This document shows positions 25,554 to 34,481 of a stretch of DNA of 64,000 bases, in pieces. The notes below the pieces were generated by a model, which was not told the origin of the DNA, ran no database searches, and saw nothing but the letters and a program-made list of their open reading frames with translations. The stretch is from assembly GCA_027036135.1 (NCBI GenBank), contig JALVSY010000007.1, positions 438,880-502,879 on the forward strand. The letters run 5' to 3'. A program made the position numbers and the translations under genes. This stretch comes from Pyrodictiaceae archaeon. GTDB lineage: Archaea > Thermoproteota > Thermoprotei_A > Sulfolobales > Pyrodictiaceae. How positions within the stretch are numbered: position 1 is the first letter of the stretch; each line of letters begins with the position of its first letter.

Positions 25554-26387
25554 GTGGGTAGCTTAGTGGGCTCAACAATATTTCTCCTAGCCCGTGAACC
25601 AGCAGTCGTGCCAGTATATTCTAAGAGCGGTGAGAAAGCCGACGAAGTAAGGCTCCCCAGAGTATTCGGTTTACCGGTGCGGGTTGATCTCATAAGGCGG
25701 GCGTTCTTCTCTGAGTTCACCGCCAGGCTTCGGCCGAAGGGCCGCGACCCTCTCGCTGGCAAGCGTACTACAGCAAGGAGTTTTGGAGTAGGTCTAGGTA
25801 TAGCAAGAGTACCAAGAATACCGGGTCTTGGCAGAGCAGCATTCATAAACTCGGCTGTAGGAGGCCACCTGGCTCATCCTCCTAGGCCAGAGAAGAGAAT
25901 ACATGAGGAGATAAACAAGAAGGAGAAGAAACTAGCCACGGCCTCAGCGCTAGCAGCAACATCGATAAAAGACTTTGTACTGAGACGCGGCCACGTATTT
26001 AGTGCAGAGCACGTCCCAGTAATCCTAGTTGATGAAGTTGAGCAATCAATAACAAAGGCTAGAGAGGCCCGTGAGTTGTTAGAAAAACTAGGCCTATGGA
26101 GTGATATCGAGAGAGCCAAGGAACGCACACGCATACGTGCTGGTAAGGGCAAGCGCCGCGGAAGGCGATACGTAACACCTAAGAGCATACTCTTCATACT
26201 GAGTAACCACAAGTCCCCGTTTGCCCAGATAGTGAAGAGCTTTCCCGGCGTAGACGTAGCAGAGCCGTGGAGCGTCAATGTGCTACAGCTCGCTCCAGGC
26301 GCGGTACCGGGCCGTCTCACAGTCATAACCAGGACAGCACTCGAGGAGCTCTCAAAGCGCTTTGATAACATAATATTCAGGGCCTAA
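25554..26387 (+). CDS. rpl4: Ribosomal protein L4 (uL4)
   Basis: This is the 277-residue uL4, which lines the nascent-peptide exit tunnel. Its conserved parts are LPRVFGLPVRVDLIRRAFFSE, the extended loop with RTTARSFGVGLGIARVPRIPG, and GKGKRRGRRYVTPKSILFI toward the C-terminus. The start is GTG 25554, with GAGGTGAGCC just before it. Length and sequence are typical of crenarchaeal L4. Confidence 0.97.
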   Translation: MGSLVGSTIFLLAREPAVVPVYSKSGEKADEVRLPRVFGLPVRVDLIRRAFFSEFTARLRPKGRDPLAGKRTTARSFGVGLGIARVPRIPGLGRAAFINSAVGGHLAHPPRPEKRIHEEINKKEKKLATASALAATSIKDFVLRRGHVFSAEHVPVILVDEVEQSITKAREARELLEKLGLWSDIERAKERTRIRAGKGKRRGRRYVTPKSILFILSNHKSPFAQIVKSFPGVDVAEPWSVNVLQLAPGAVPGRLTVITRTALEELSKRFDNIIFRA

Positions 26388-26403
26388 TACGAGGTGGGCA
26401 TAG

Positions 26404-26661
26404 ATGGGATTAGAGATACTCATTAGGCCTGTACAAAGCGAAAAAGCACTAAGGCTAATAGAGCAAAACAATACATTAACATTCATAGTTGATCGTAAAG
26501 CAACAAAACACGATATAAAAAGGGCAATAGAGGAAGCCTTCGGCGTTAAAGTAGAGAGAGTAAATACGTTGATAACGCCAAGAGGAGAAAAGAAAGCTTA
26601 CATAAAACTAGCACCGGGCTATAGTGCCGCAGACATAGCTGCACGGCTAGGAATTCTCTAA
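26404..26661 (+). CDS. rpl23: Ribosomal protein L23 (uL23)
   Basis: This is the 85-residue uL23, located at the tunnel exit, where chaperones and the signal recognition particle dock. The sequence [19 protein letters not shown] followed by [21 protein letters not shown] and a basic [19 protein letters not shown] is diagnostic. It lies 16 bases after L4. In most archaea L2 and S19 would follow; here a 370-base non-coding gap intervenes. Confidence 0.96.
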   Translation: MGLEILIRPVQSEKALRLIEQNNTLTFIVDRKATKHDIKRAIEEAFGVKVERVNTLITPRGEKKAYIKLAPGYSAADIAARLGIL

Positions 26662-26844
26662 CATATGTTCATCGAATTATTTTCAGACATTACTAGTCGT
26701 TTTGTCTTCCTTCGTCTTTATTATATTCAAGTAGTCTCCTCATAGTCCATGTCTCTGGATTTGTATGCTATCTTGGTGAGCAGGAACACATTCTACGCTG
26801 GTTACTTATGTTTATTAGGGGACGACGTTTTCCTCATCTATTAT

Positions 26845-26936
26845 GGAGCATGCCCGCGCGAGTGCCCCGCGTAATCGGGGCCCCGTGAGCGCGCGGAGGC
26901 TCCACCCCTAGGCGTCAGGCCCCTCGTACATGCTTC
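26845..26936 (+). ncRNA. Candidate structured non-coding RNA
   Basis: This GC-rich block is closed by an eight-pair stem, GGAGCATG (26845-26852) with CATGCTTC (26929-26936). Inside, CCGCGCG (26854-26860) pairs with CGCGCGG (26890-26896), and GCCCCG (26864-26869) pairs with CGGGGC (26876-26881). Between the inner stems A61-G62 faces A88-G89 (numbering by last two digits of 26861 and 26888), which allows tandem G-A pairs next to the lower stem, as in a kink-turn. A TATA-like box lies about 30 bases upstream. It does not fold as a tRNA. An mRNA leader structure for L22 is unlikely because a second TATA box follows. Confidence 0.45.
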
Positions 26937-26966
26937 TTCTCGCCACCTCAGGTCTAGGTATCATTT

Positions 26967-26975
26967 ACTTATTTA
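26967..26975 (+). promoter_or_regulatory. TATA box for the L22-S3 segment
   Basis: ACTTATTTA at 26967-26975 predicts transcription from about 26997, giving L22 a leader of about 35 bases. It gives the downstream ribosomal genes their own promoter. Confidence 0.45.
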
Positions 26976-27031
26976 GGTGAGTACTCTGCTGAGAGGGCAT
27001 CGGGATTACACTCTAGCGTGAGGGGTTAGCT

Positions 27032-27502
27032 GTGCCCACCTGGAAGTACTCAGTAAGGGTTGATGAGGAGCGCTCAGCTAAGGCTATGGTATGGGATGCC
27101 CCGATATCGTATAAGAAAATAGTTGAGCTTGCTAGGCTGCTTAAGGGAATGCGCGTCAATGACGCTAAAGCGTTTCTTGAGAGAGTAGCAGCGGGCAGGG
27201 AACCAGTTCCCGTGAGGAGGTATAGCGGAAAGCAAGCCCATCATCGCGGCCTAGCAGCCAAATATAAGTGGCCTATCGGCAGGTACCCCGTTAAGGCGGC
27301 TAAGATACTTCTCAAGCTCCTAGACAATGCCGTAAATAACGCAGAAGTAAAGGGACTCGATACGGAGAGACTACGAATAACACATATAGCTGTACACAAG
27401 GGCAGGGTTATCAAGAAGTGGATGCCCAGGGCATTTGGGCGCTCATCGCCGCGCTTCCGGAAGTATAGCCACATAGAAATGGTTGTAACGGAGGAGGAGT
27501 AA
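27032..27502 (+). CDS. rpl22: Ribosomal protein L22 (uL22)
   Basis: This is the 156-residue uL22, a tunnel-wall protein. It has the archaeal N-terminus WKYSVRVDEERSAKAMVWDAPISYK (shown in parts: PISYK then KIVELARLLKGM), a central VRRYSGKQAHHRG and the C-terminal beta hairpin RAFGRSSPRFRKYSHIEMVV. The GTG start at 27032 follows GTGAGGGGTTAG. It is followed by S3 after four bases. Confidence 0.96.
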   Translation: MPTWKYSVRVDEERSAKAMVWDAPISYKKIVELARLLKGMRVNDAKAFLERVAAGREPVPVRRYSGKQAHHRGLAAKYKWPIGRYPVKAAKILLKLLDNAVNNAEVKGLDTERLRITHIAVHKGRVIKKWMPRAFGRSSPRFRKYSHIEMVVTEEE

Positions 27503-27506
27503 GGCC

Positions 27507-28211
27507 TTGGTGCTCATAAAGAAGTACTTTATAAGGAAAGCGATGCTCCAGACGATGATAGACGAGTACCTAGCTAAGCGCTTCTACAGAGCAGGGTACG
27601 CTGGCGTACAAATCATACAGTTCCCTCTAGGCACAAAGATATTCATTGATGCTGAGCGCCCAGCAATGATTATCGGGAGACGCGGCGAGACAATAAGGCA
27701 GCTAGCAGCTATATTCGAGCAACAATTCGGGCTACAAAACCCACAGATAACGGTTAGGAGAGTAGAAAACCCAGACCTCAATGCCCGGGTAGTCGCTTCT
27801 CGAATCGCGGTGCTACTCGAGCGTGGCGCCTACTTCCGAAGAGTAGCCCATGTCATGGCTAGGAGAGTAATGAATGCTGGCGCACTTGGAGTACAAATAC
27901 TAATCAGCGGTAAGCTACGCACAGAGCGTGCACGCTACGAGAAAGTAAGAGTAGGCAAAGTCTACTCAACAGGTCACCAAGTAGAACACATGGTTGATAG
28001 AGCAGTGATGCATGTTCTACTAAAGCCAGGCGTATTCGGTATAGAAGTGACGATAGTTAAGCCAGCGCGGCCCAGCGACTATGTGAGAATCAAGGAGCCC
28101 GAGGAGGTAAGAGAGGACATCGAGGAGATAAGGGCGGAGCTCGAGAAACTTAGAGCAGCTGAGGCCCAGAAACAAATAGCCGAGCAAGCAGGAGAAAATA
28201 AAGGAGAGTAA
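27507..28211 (+). CDS. rps3: Ribosomal protein S3 (uS3)
   Basis: This is the 234-residue uS3 at the mRNA entry of the small subunit. The type II KH domain is visible as MIIGRRGETIRQLAAIFEQ (residues about 52-70, with the GRRG loop). The archaeal C-terminal domain contains ARRVMNAGALGVQILISGKL and ends in an acidic-basic tail. The TTG start at 27507, four bases after L22, has GGAGGAGTAAGG upstream; the GTG at 27510 is an alternative. Confidence 0.96.
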   Translation: MVLIKKYFIRKAMLQTMIDEYLAKRFYRAGYAGVQIIQFPLGTKIFIDAERPAMIIGRRGETIRQLAAIFEQQFGLQNPQITVRRVENPDLNARVVASRIAVLLERGAYFRRVAHVMARRVMNAGALGVQILISGKLRTERARYEKVRVGKVYSTGHQVEHMVDRAVMHVLLKPGVFGIEVTIVKPARPSDYVRIKEPEEVREDIEEIRAELEKLRAAEAQKQIAEQAGENKGE

Positions 28212-28225
28212 GAGGTGCCTAGGCT

Positions 28226-28444
28226 ATGCCCAAGTTCGCGATACGTGTAGACGATATCCGCAAGATGAGCCCCGAAGAGAGGTTGAAGAAGCTCCAGGAG
28301 CTCAGAGAGGAACTCGTAAAGCTAAGACTTAAGGCAGCAATGGGTACCCTTGATAACCCAGGTGCTATAAGGGCTATACGGAAAACCATCGCTAGGATAC
28401 TCACTGTTATGAGGGAAGAGGAGCTAGCTAAGCAGCGAAAATAA
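28226..28444 (+). CDS. rpl29: Ribosomal protein L29 (uL29)
   Basis: This is the 72-residue two-helix uL29 near the tunnel exit. The pattern IRKMSPEERLKKLQELREELVKLRLK and TLDNPGAIRAIRKTIARIL is diagnostic. It starts 14 bases after S3. In many archaea an eIF1-like (SUI1) gene follows L29; here the next gene is the RNase P protein, 34 bases on. Confidence 0.96.
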   Translation: MPKFAIRVDDIRKMSPEERLKKLQELREELVKLRLKAAMGTLDNPGAIRAIRKTIARILTVMREEELAKQRK

Positions 28445-28478
28445 GCTCGCATGGCATTGTTTCTTAGGGCTGCCAAGC

Positions 28479-28835
28479 TTGCGCCGACAAGCATGGAACA
28501 TAACAATACATGTGCTCGTAGGCCTTGAAGCCAAGGTTCTGAATCACCCGGATCCCTCGCTCCGTGGCCTCCGGGGCCGAATTGTGCGAGAGACCAAGAA
28601 TACTCTAGTGCTTGAAACAAGTGATGGTTCTCTCAAGACAGTTCTGAAGCCAAACGCTCTTTTTCTCCTCCGCCTCCCTGGTGGTGAATGGGTGCTTGTG
28701 CGAGGAGAAAAAATACGGGGGTTGCAGCCCGACAGGCTTAGGAGGGTAGAAAGGCTTAGGGGGGTCAAGTGGCTTGTCCGTGAAAGTAAGAAGTATAGGT
28801 ATACCTGGGCTCAAGCCACCGGAGAAAACATGTAA
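28479..28835 (+). CDS. rnp1: RNase P protein component 1 (Rpp29/Pop4)
   Basis: This 118-residue protein is archaeal Rpp29, a subunit of RNase P that matures tRNA 5' ends and pairs with Rpp21. It has the Sm-like barrel pattern HVLVGLEAKVLNHPDPSLRGLRGRIVRETKNTLVLE (key segments GLEAKV and GRIVRETKNTL), followed by a basic KPNALFLLRLP and a basic C-terminus. The TTG start is at 28479. The gene overlaps S17 by 62 bases. Its place between L29 and S17 is conserved in archaea. Confidence 0.9.
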   Translation: MRRQAWNITIHVLVGLEAKVLNHPDPSLRGLRGRIVRETKNTLVLETSDGSLKTVLKPNALFLLRLPGGEWVLVRGEKIRGLQPDRLRRVERLRGVKWLVRESKKYRYTWAQATGENM

Positions 28836-29121
28836 TGATAAGAAGTGTCCCTGGCACGGTAACATAAGAGTCCGTGGACTCATACTCACTGGCGTCGTTG
28901 TCAAGGCGAAGATGAAGAACACTGTTGTCGTTGAGCGCGAATATCTCTACTACAACAAGAAGTATCGTAGGTACGAGAAGAGGAGGAGTCGCATACACGC
29001 ACATAATCCTCCATGCATTAATGCTAAGCCAGGCGACATAGTAGTAATAGGCGAGACAAGGCCCTTAGCGAAGACAGTTCACTTCGTCGTACTAGGAGTT
29101 GTTGGTAAGCAGGGAAGCTAA
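28774..29121 (+). CDS. rps17: Ribosomal protein S17 (uS17)
   Basis: This is the 115-residue uS17 of the small-subunit body. It carries the archaeal N-terminus with PPEKTCNDKKCPWHGNIRVRG, then the OB-fold signature GVVVKAKMKNTVVVEREYL and IHAHNPPCINAKPGDIVVIGETRPL. The TTG start at 28774 lies inside the Rpp29 gene, an overlap of 62 bases. The N-terminal 15 residues are weakly constrained, so the start may lie slightly further downstream. Confidence 0.95.
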   Translation: MSVKVRSIGIPGLKPPEKTCNDKKCPWHGNIRVRGLILTGVVVKAKMKNTVVVEREYLYYNKKYRRYEKRRSRIHAHNPPCINAKPGDIVVIGETRPLAKTVHFVVLGVVGKQGS

Positions 29122-29193
29122 GGATCCCCGTGTCGCTACTTGTTTCTTCACCCGGTGCCCTGCCTGGTGTTGTTAGGGTTTCTTTTGTTTAGT

Positions 29194-29201
29194 CTTTAAA
29201 T
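29194..29201 (+). promoter_or_regulatory. TATA box before L14
   Basis: CTTTAAAT at 29194-29201, in a 125-base gap after S17, predicts a transcript start near 29225, about 20 bases before the L14 ATG. Confidence 0.5.
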
Positions 29202-29246
29202 AGGCCTAGGTGCTTCTCCACCGTCTTCCCGGGGCGTGAAGCCGCT

Positions 29247-29663
29247 ATGCCCAAGGGCTCTAAGGGAGCTTCGCCGCGAAGACACATTGCTGCAGGATTG
29301 CAAGTGGGTACTTACGTTACTGTAGCCGATAATAGTGGAGCAAAGGAGGCGATGATAATAGGTGTAATAGGGTACCGTGGTCGTCTTAGGAGGATACCGC
29401 CAGCTGCGGTTGGCGACATGGTAGTTGTCACAGTGAAGAAAGGCACGCCCGAGATGAGGAGACAAGTAGTTAGAGCAGTTGTTGTGAGACAGCGCCGCCC
29501 ATACCGCAGGCCAGATGGCACCTGGGTAGCTTTTGAGGACAACGCGGTAGTAATAGTGTCTCCCGATGGCACGCCAAAAGGGAGCGAGATTAGGGGCCCA
29601 GTTGCCAGAGAAGCGGCTGAGAGATGGCCAAAGGTAGCCAACATAGCAAGCATAATAATCTAG
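29247..29663 (+). CDS. rpl14: Ribosomal protein L14 (uL14)
   Basis: This is the 138-residue uL14, at the subunit interface. The hallmark [24 protein letters not shown] and the C-terminal [28 protein letters not shown] are present. The archaeal N-terminal leader ([12 protein letters not shown]) is typical. It is preceded by its own TATA box and followed by L24 after 19 bases. Confidence 0.97.
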   Translation: MPKGSKGASPRRHIAAGLQVGTYVTVADNSGAKEAMIIGVIGYRGRLRRIPPAAVGDMVVVTVKKGTPEMRRQVVRAVVVRQRRPYRRPDGTWVAFEDNAVVIVSPDGTPKGSEIRGPVAREAAERWPKVANIASIII

Positions 29664-29682
29664 ACACGAGGGGTGTCGTGTT

Positions 29683-30114
29683 ATGAGATGGGTTAAGTCT
29701 TCCCAGCCACGAAAGCAGAGAAGAGCACTCTTCAACGCTCCTCTGCACAAGAGACAGAAGCTCATGTCTGCTCCGCTTAGCCCAGAGCTAAGAAAGCAAT
29801 ACGGTATACGCAACCTGCCAGTAAGGAAAGGCGACGAAGTAGTCATCATGAGAGGGAGCTTTAAGGGGCATAGAGGCAAGATTGTGAGAGTTGATCTGCG
29901 GAGAATGCGTATATACGTTGATGGCGCCACGGTAAAGAATGCGAGAGGCGAGCCAAGATACTATCCTATACACCCATCTAACGTGATGATAGTTAGCCTC
30001 AACCTTGATGACAAGGCTCGCCGCGAGATAATAGAGCGTAAGAAGAAGGGAAGAGAACTCCAACTAGCCCTCATGGGGAGGGGAACAAGTTCTTCAACCA
30101 CTGCAGGCAAGTAG
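29683..30114 (+). CDS. rpl24: Ribosomal protein L24 (uL24)
   Basis: This is the 143-residue uL24, an assembly initiator. The KOW motif [22 protein letters not shown] (residues about 48-68) and the following [21 protein letters not shown] are clear. Archaeal/eukaryotic L26-type N-terminal and C-terminal extensions are present, with the last 25 residues basic and Ser/Thr-rich. Confidence 0.96.
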   Translation: MRWVKSSQPRKQRRALFNAPLHKRQKLMSAPLSPELRKQYGIRNLPVRKGDEVVIMRGSFKGHRGKIVRVDLRRMRIYVDGATVKNARGEPRYYPIHPSNVMIVSLNLDDKARREIIERKKKGRELQLALMGRGTSSSTTAGK

Positions 30115-30133
30115 CCCGGCGGGGTGGTAAGTA

Positions 30134-30904
30134 GTGGCAAGAATGGGTGGAAGAAGGCACCTAAAGACGCTTGCGGCTCCAAAGTTCTGGCCTGTTCGTC
30201 AAAGAGCAGGCGTATTTACTGTAAAGCCGTCGCCGGGACCGCATCCTATTGAGCGCTCTATCCCGTTACTAATACTTGTGCGAGACGTACTAGGCTATGC
30301 CAAGACTGGTAGAGAGGCTAGGAAACTCATAGCCGAAGGCCACTTCAAGGTAGATGGAAGAGTTAGGAGGAACTATAAGTACCCAGTTGGCTTCATGGAC
30401 GTGGTAGAGATAGTTGATACTGGCGAGGCCTATAGGGTACTCCCGTACCCTGTGAGGTTCTTCACGCTTCACCCAATAAGTAAGGAAGAGGCACGGTTCA
30501 AGCTCTGTCGCATAGAGGATAAATCAACAGTCAAGGGTGGGCACATACAACTACATCTCCATGACGGAAGGAATGTGCTCATACGAGTAGAGGATCCAAC
30601 AAACCCCGTGGAGGCTAAGGAGTACCGCACACTTGGTACAGTGAAGATAAGCATACCTGAGCAGGAACTCCTAGCATATACGCCTCTAGAGACAGGTAGC
30701 CTAGCAATAATCATAGGTGGAAGAAACGTTGGTAGAGTAGGGAGAATAGTTGATATTAGGAAAGCCTTTGGCAGGAAGAACAGCATAGTTACTATCGAGG
30801 ATGTTCGCGGCGAGAAGGTGCAGACAAACCTAGACTACATATTCGTCATTGCACCGCCTAACGAGGAGCCCTGGATAAGCCTGCCCGAGGGTGCATGGAA
30901 ATGA
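30134..30904 (+). CDS. rps4e: Ribosomal protein S4e (eS4)
   Basis: This is the 256-residue eS4. It has the N-terminal [17 protein letters not shown], an S4-like RNA-binding segment ([32 protein letters not shown] in split form), a central RS4-type domain with [13 protein letters not shown], and a KOW-like [10 protein letters not shown] near residue 196. The GTG start is at 30134. The last ten bases overlap L5. Confidence 0.96.
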   Translation: MARMGGRRHLKTLAAPKFWPVRQRAGVFTVKPSPGPHPIERSIPLLILVRDVLGYAKTGREARKLIAEGHFKVDGRVRRNYKYPVGFMDVVEIVDTGEAYRVLPYPVRFFTLHPISKEEARFKLCRIEDKSTVKGGHIQLHLHDGRNVLIRVEDPTNPVEAKEYRTLGTVKISIPEQELLAYTPLETGSLAIIIGGRNVGRVGRIVDIRKAFGRKNSIVTIEDVRGEKVQTNLDYIFVIAPPNEEPWISLPEGAWK

Positions 30905-31500
30905 GCCTGGTAATGGAAGCTGCTCAGCCAGCGCAGCCTCTACCCCTCTCTCCAGAGCAAGTAGAGGAGATTAAGAAGCGCTGGGAATCAAACCCTATGC
31001 TAAAGCCAAGGATAGTAAAGGTTACAGTGAACATAAGCGTGGGAGAGTCCGGTGAGAGGCTCCAGAAAGCTGCTCGTGTACTAGAGATGCTGACTGGGCA
31101 GAAGCCCTCGGTTAGGAGAGCTAAGAGAACAATTAGGGACTTCGGGATAAGGAAGGGAGAACCCATAGCCGTTATGGTGACGCTTCGCAGAGAGAAAGCA
31201 ATCGAGTTCCTAAAGAAAGCATTCCACGCCATGGGGTATAAGCTTAAGGCCAGCCAGTTCGACGAGTTCGGGAACGTATCCTTCGGCATAAAGGAGCATA
31301 CACTGCTACCCGGTGTACGTTACGACCCAGAGCTAGGAGTCTTCGGGATGGATGTTGCGATAACTATTGAGAGGCCAGGCTACCGAGTAGCAAGGCGTCG
31401 CCGGGCTCGGAGACCAATACCGCGGAGACATAGAGTCACAAAGGAGGAGTCAATGGTTCTTCTCAATGAGTTATTCGGAGTAGTCATAGAACCAAAATAA
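30895..31500 (+). CDS. rpl5: Ribosomal protein L5 (uL5)
   Basis: This is the 201-residue uL5 that binds 5S rRNA. Signatures include [52 protein letters not shown] (in parts) and [21 protein letters not shown] start at 30895 or the second ATG at 30901 is possible; both overlap the end of S4e. The N-terminal 25 residues (Pro/Gln-rich) are longer than in many archaeal L5. Confidence 0.96.
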   Translation: MEMSLVMEAAQPAQPLPLSPEQVEEIKKRWESNPMLKPRIVKVTVNISVGESGERLQKAARVLEMLTGQKPSVRRAKRTIRDFGIRKGEPIAVMVTLRREKAIEFLKKAFHAMGYKLKASQFDEFGNVSFGIKEHTLLPGVRYDPELGVFGMDVAITIERPGYRVARRRRARRPIPRRHRVTKEESMVLLNELFGVVIEPK

Positions 31501-31541
31501 ACCTCGGCTAACACTGCGTAGTGAGCGGGGGTGCCTCTAGA

Positions 31542-31706
31542 ATGGGGAAGTATAGGCCGCCAAAAATCGTCAAGTATGGGAAAGGCGCATATAAGTGCCA
31601 GAGATGCGGAAGCAGGGACGCAGTTATACATAAGTACGGGCTAATGCTCTGCCGCCAGTGCTTCCGCGAGCTCGCAGTAAGCCTAGGCTTCCGCAAATAC
31701 AACTAA
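31542..31706 (+). CDS. rps14: Ribosomal protein S14 (uS14, zinc-binding)
   Basis: This is an approximately 54-residue uS14 with the zinc ribbon CQRCG ... CRQC and the usual GKYRPPKIVKYGKGAYK start. An upstream GTG at 31521 is in frame, but ATG 31542 gives the family-standard N-terminus. It lies between L5 and S8 as in other archaea. Confidence 0.95.
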   Translation: MGKYRPPKIVKYGKGAYKCQRCGSRDAVIHKYGLMLCRQCFRELAVSLGFRKYN

Positions 31707-31727
31707 CACGTATTAGGTGAGCTTTGC

Positions 31728-32129
31728 ATGGTAATGCTCGATACTCTTGCAAACGCTATGGCCGCGATAGTTAATGCAGAGGCACGTGCAAAGCCAGAAG
31801 TAGTGATAATGCCGGCATCCAAGCTAATAATTAATGTACTGAAAGTGATGCAGAGAGAGGGCTACATAGGCGAGTTCGAGTACATAGACGATGGTAGATG
31901 GGGAAAGATAAGAGTACAACTCCTCGGTAGGATTAATAAGGCCGGCGTCATAAAGCCTAGATTCCCGGTAAAGTATAAGGATCTACTAAGAATGCCTGAC
32001 TGGATGAGAAAATACCTGCCAAGCAGGGACATAGGAATACTGATAATATCTACAAGCCAAGGCGTAATGTCGCACAGGGAGGCAATAGAGAAGCACATAG
32101 GCGGAGTATTGCTAGCCTACGTGTACTAA
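31728..32129 (+). CDS. rps8: Ribosomal protein S8 (uS8)
   Basis: This is the 133-residue uS8 of the 30S central domain. Diagnostic are [22 protein letters not shown] at the N-terminus and [25 protein letters not shown] near the end, the latter containing the STSQGVMS motif of the RNA-binding loop. ATG 31728 or 31734 may be used. It is followed by L6 after 63 bases that include a TATA-like TGTTATAT. Confidence 0.96.
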   Translation: MVMLDTLANAMAAIVNAEARAKPEVVIMPASKLIINVLKVMQREGYIGEFEYIDDGRWGKIRVQLLGRINKAGVIKPRFPVKYKDLLRMPDWMRKYLPSRDIGILIISTSQGVMSHREAIEKHIGGVLLAYVY

Positions 32130-32192
32130 TCACTGCTACTCCTATTTTTCGTCAACAATGCATGTTATATACGAGAGCGGGGGTGCGGTTTT

Positions 32193-32753
32193 ATGCCCAA
32201 ACTCGTCCACGTAGCTGAGGAGGTAAGGATACCAGAAGGAGTAGAGATTAGCATTGATGGTATGAAGGTGAGGGTTAAGGGTCCCAAGGGCGAGCTAGAG
32301 AGGGACTTCTCACATGTTCGGGGGGTCGTAATCAGGCTTGATGAGGATGAGGAAGGTAAGAAAGTGGTTGTTGAAGCTTACTTTGCTAATCGTAGGCTCA
32401 AGGCCCTTGTTGGTACTATAGCTTCGCACATAGATAACATGATTACCGGGGTAACTAAGGGCTTCAGGTACAAGCTCAAGATAGTCTACTCGCACTTTCC
32501 CGTAACAGTAAAGGTACAGGACGACAAGGTGGTTATCGAGAACTTCCTCGGCGAGAAAGCACCTAGAATCGCTAAAATAATGCCTGGTGTAAAGGTAAAG
32601 GTTCAGAAGGATGATGTGATAGTTGAGGGCATCGATATAGAGGCTGTAGGCCAGACAGCTGCTAACATAGAGCAGGCTACTAAGGTAAAGGGTTTTGATA
32701 GGAGGGTATTCGTAGACGGGATATACATCTATGAAAAGGGGGTGGCTGAGTAA
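32193..32753 (+). CDS. rpl6: Ribosomal protein L6 (uL6)
   Basis: This is the 186-residue uL6, two related beta/alpha domains near the sarcin-ricin region. The domain 1 start [23 protein letters not shown], the middle [18 protein letters not shown], and the C-terminal [20 protein letters not shown] with [10 protein letters not shown] are all typical. Its stop overlaps the first base of the L32e ATG. Confidence 0.96.
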   Translation: MPKLVHVAEEVRIPEGVEISIDGMKVRVKGPKGELERDFSHVRGVVIRLDEDEEGKKVVVEAYFANRRLKALVGTIASHIDNMITGVTKGFRYKLKIVYSHFPVTVKVQDDKVVIENFLGEKAPRIAKIMPGVKVKVQKDDVIVEGIDIEAVGQTAANIEQATKVKGFDRRVFVDGIYIYEKGVAE

Positions 32754-33148
32754 TGAGTAATGTAACGGAGCGTGAGTTTGAACGCTTGCTGCGTGTACGG
32801 GCCCGGCAGAAAGCGAGGAAACCAGAGTTCCTGCGCACCCTGTGGTGGAAGTTCCCAAAGTTCAAGAACGATCCCAAGTGGAAGAAGCCAAAGGGCATTG
32901 ATAATCCTATGAGGCTCCGGCTAAAGGGTAGGCCACCAGTAGTCGATGTAGGGTACCGTTCACCAGCAGCTGTTAGGGGGCTACATCCCACGGGACTGGA
33001 GCCAGTAACTGTCGCTAGTGCGAGAGAGCTAGAGAAGCTTGACCCAGCAAAGCACATAATCTATATAGCGTCAAGTGTTAGTCTCCGGAAGAGGCTCGAG
33101 TTAGTAAAAATAGCTAGGTCTAAAGGTTTCCGCGTAGCCAATGCATAA
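32753..33148 (+). CDS. rpl32e: Ribosomal protein L32e (eL32)
   Basis: This is the 131-residue eL32. The conserved FLRTLWWKFPKFKNDPKWKKPKG and the stretch GYRSPAAVRGLHPTGLEPV followed by KHIIYIASSVSLRKRLELVKIA identify it. It is translationally coupled to L6 (one-base overlap). Confidence 0.95.
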   Translation: MSNVTEREFERLLRVRARQKARKPEFLRTLWWKFPKFKNDPKWKKPKGIDNPMRLRLKGRPPVVDVGYRSPAAVRGLHPTGLEPVTVASARELEKLDPAKHIIYIASSVSLRKRLELVKIARSKGFRVANA

Positions 33149-33173
33149 ACAACGTGGTGGAAGGTGGATAGTC

Positions 33174-33638
33174 ATGGCACAGAACCTATCGCTCCAAAAG
33201 AGGCTCGCAGCAGAGCTTCTGGGCGTGGGCGAGTCCAGGATATGGATCGATCCAGCAGCCCTAGAGGATGTAGCCAACGCGATAACCCGCGAGGAGATAA
33301 GGAGGCTGATAAAGGAGGGAGTTATACAAGTAAAGCCAGTTCGCAAGCCATCACGTGGCCGTTGGCGCGAAAAGCACGAGGCCAGGAAGAAGGGTCGTAG
33401 ACGTGGACCCGGCAGGCGCAAGGGCGACGCGTCAGCTCGCCGTGACCCCAAGGAGGAGTGGATGCAGCGAATAAGGAAGATAAGGAGATATCTTCGCTAC
33501 CTAAGAGACCATGGAGTAATTGATAGGAGGACTTATCGACAGCTATACATGTGGGCAAAGGGTGGCATGTTTCCGACATTTGCGTCTCTGCAGAGATGGC
33601 TAAGAGAGCATGGATACCCTACATCAGTGAAGAAGTAG
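33174..33638 (+). CDS. rpl19e: Ribosomal protein L19e (eL19)
   Basis: This is an approximately 154-residue eL19, whose long helix contacts the small subunit. It has LQKRLAAELLGVGESRIWIDP, LIKEGVIQVKPVRKPSRGR and the very basic KKGRRRGPGRRKGDASARR. An upstream in-frame ATG at 33141 overlaps L32e, but ATG 33174 gives the family-standard start and has GGAAGGTGG before it. Confidence 0.95.
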   Translation: MAQNLSLQKRLAAELLGVGESRIWIDPAALEDVANAITREEIRRLIKEGVIQVKPVRKPSRGRWREKHEARKKGRRRGPGRRKGDASARRDPKEEWMQRIRKIRRYLRYLRDHGVIDRRTYRQLYMWAKGGMFPTFASLQRWLREHGYPTSVKK

Positions 33639-33770
33639 CTCTATCCAATCGGCCTCAATAGTATTTTCCTGCCAATTTCGTGATACAAACCAGCTGCTCC
33701 TCTATGATGCTTGTTACTTGGTGCTCCTTTTCCTAGAGGGGTTGTTGTATACTGCTTTCTTCATCACAGT

Positions 33771-33778
33771 TTTATAAC
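33771..33778 (+). promoter_or_regulatory. TATA box before L18
   Basis: TTTATAAC at 33771-33778 in the 210-base L19e-L18 gap predicts a start near 33803 and a leader of about 45 GC-rich bases before the L18 ATG. Confidence 0.5.
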
Positions 33779-33848
33779 TAGTAGCTTATTAGAGGGCTCT
33801 GGGTGCCCTTGCATCGGGGTTGCAGAAGCCCGGTAGCGGTGGCGCAGC

Positions 33849-34481
33849 ATGGCTCATGGTCCGCGGTATAAGGTTCCGCGTCGGCGGCGAAGAGAGGGTA
33901 AAACAAACTACTATAAGCGCTATGTCATGGTTCTCTCTGGTAAGCCTAGGCTAGTAGTGAGAAAGACTAACAAGTACATCTGGGTTCAAGTTATTAAGGC
34001 CAAACCTGAGGGCGACGTAACGGTAGCAGCAGCACATAGCCGGGAGCTAGTAAAGAAGTACGGATGGCTAGGCGGTACAAAGAACACGTCGGCGGCGTAC
34101 CTGACTGGTTTGCTAGCTGCTCTCCGCGCCCTCAAGGCCGGGGTAAACTACGCGGTTCTCGACATAGGTCTTCACCGTCCAGTAAAGGGTGCGAGGGTCT
34201 TCGCTGCCCTCAAGGGCGCGCTTGACGCTGGCCTCGAGGTTCCATATAGCGAGGAGATACTCCCAGATGAGTCGAGGATAAGGGGAGAGCATATTGCTAA
34301 GTATGCTGCGCTACTTGCACAGGAGAACCCCGAGCTATACGAGCGGCGCTTCAGCCTCTACCTGAAGCGGGGCTTGCAGCCCGAGAAGCTACCAGAGCAT
34401 TTCGAGGAGGTTAAGAATAAAATACTAGAAGAGTACCGTGATGTTCTAGAAAGGGTTAAGGCAGAGGAGGCGGTGCAGTAA
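33849..34481 (+). CDS. rpl18: Ribosomal protein L18 (uL18)
   Basis: This is the 210-residue archaeal/eukaryotic-length uL18, which binds 5S rRNA with L5. Signatures are the basic [36 protein letters not shown] (in parts), [19 protein letters not shown], and [27 protein letters not shown]. It has its own promoter, and its stop overlaps the first base of S5. Confidence 0.96.
   Translation: MAHGPRYKVPRRRRREGKTNYYKRYVMVLSGKPRLVVRKTNKYIWVQVIKAKPEGDVTVAAAHSRELVKKYGWLGGTKNTSAAYLTGLLAALRALKAGVNYAVLDIGLHRPVKGARVFAALKGALDAGLEVPYSEEILPDESRIRGEHIAKYAALLAQENPELYERRFSLYLKRGLQPEKLPEHFEEVKNKILEEYRDVLERVKAEEAVQ

Larger units (their letters stand above)
26662..27031. other. Intergenic gap at the usual L2-S19 site
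   Basis: This 370-base stretch between L23 and L22 has no convincing reading frame. It is AT-rich except for a GC-rich, foldable block (26845-26936) described separately. TATA-like boxes occur before that block (GTTTATTA, 26810-26817) and before L22 (ACTTATTTA, 26967-26975). L2 and S19, which normally lie here, are 7-10 kb upstream. Confidence 0.7.

Noticed and set aside
26845-26936. tRNA interpretation of the folded element after L23
   Set aside because: The closing stem resembles an acceptor stem, but there is no T-loop or anticodon arm of the correct size.
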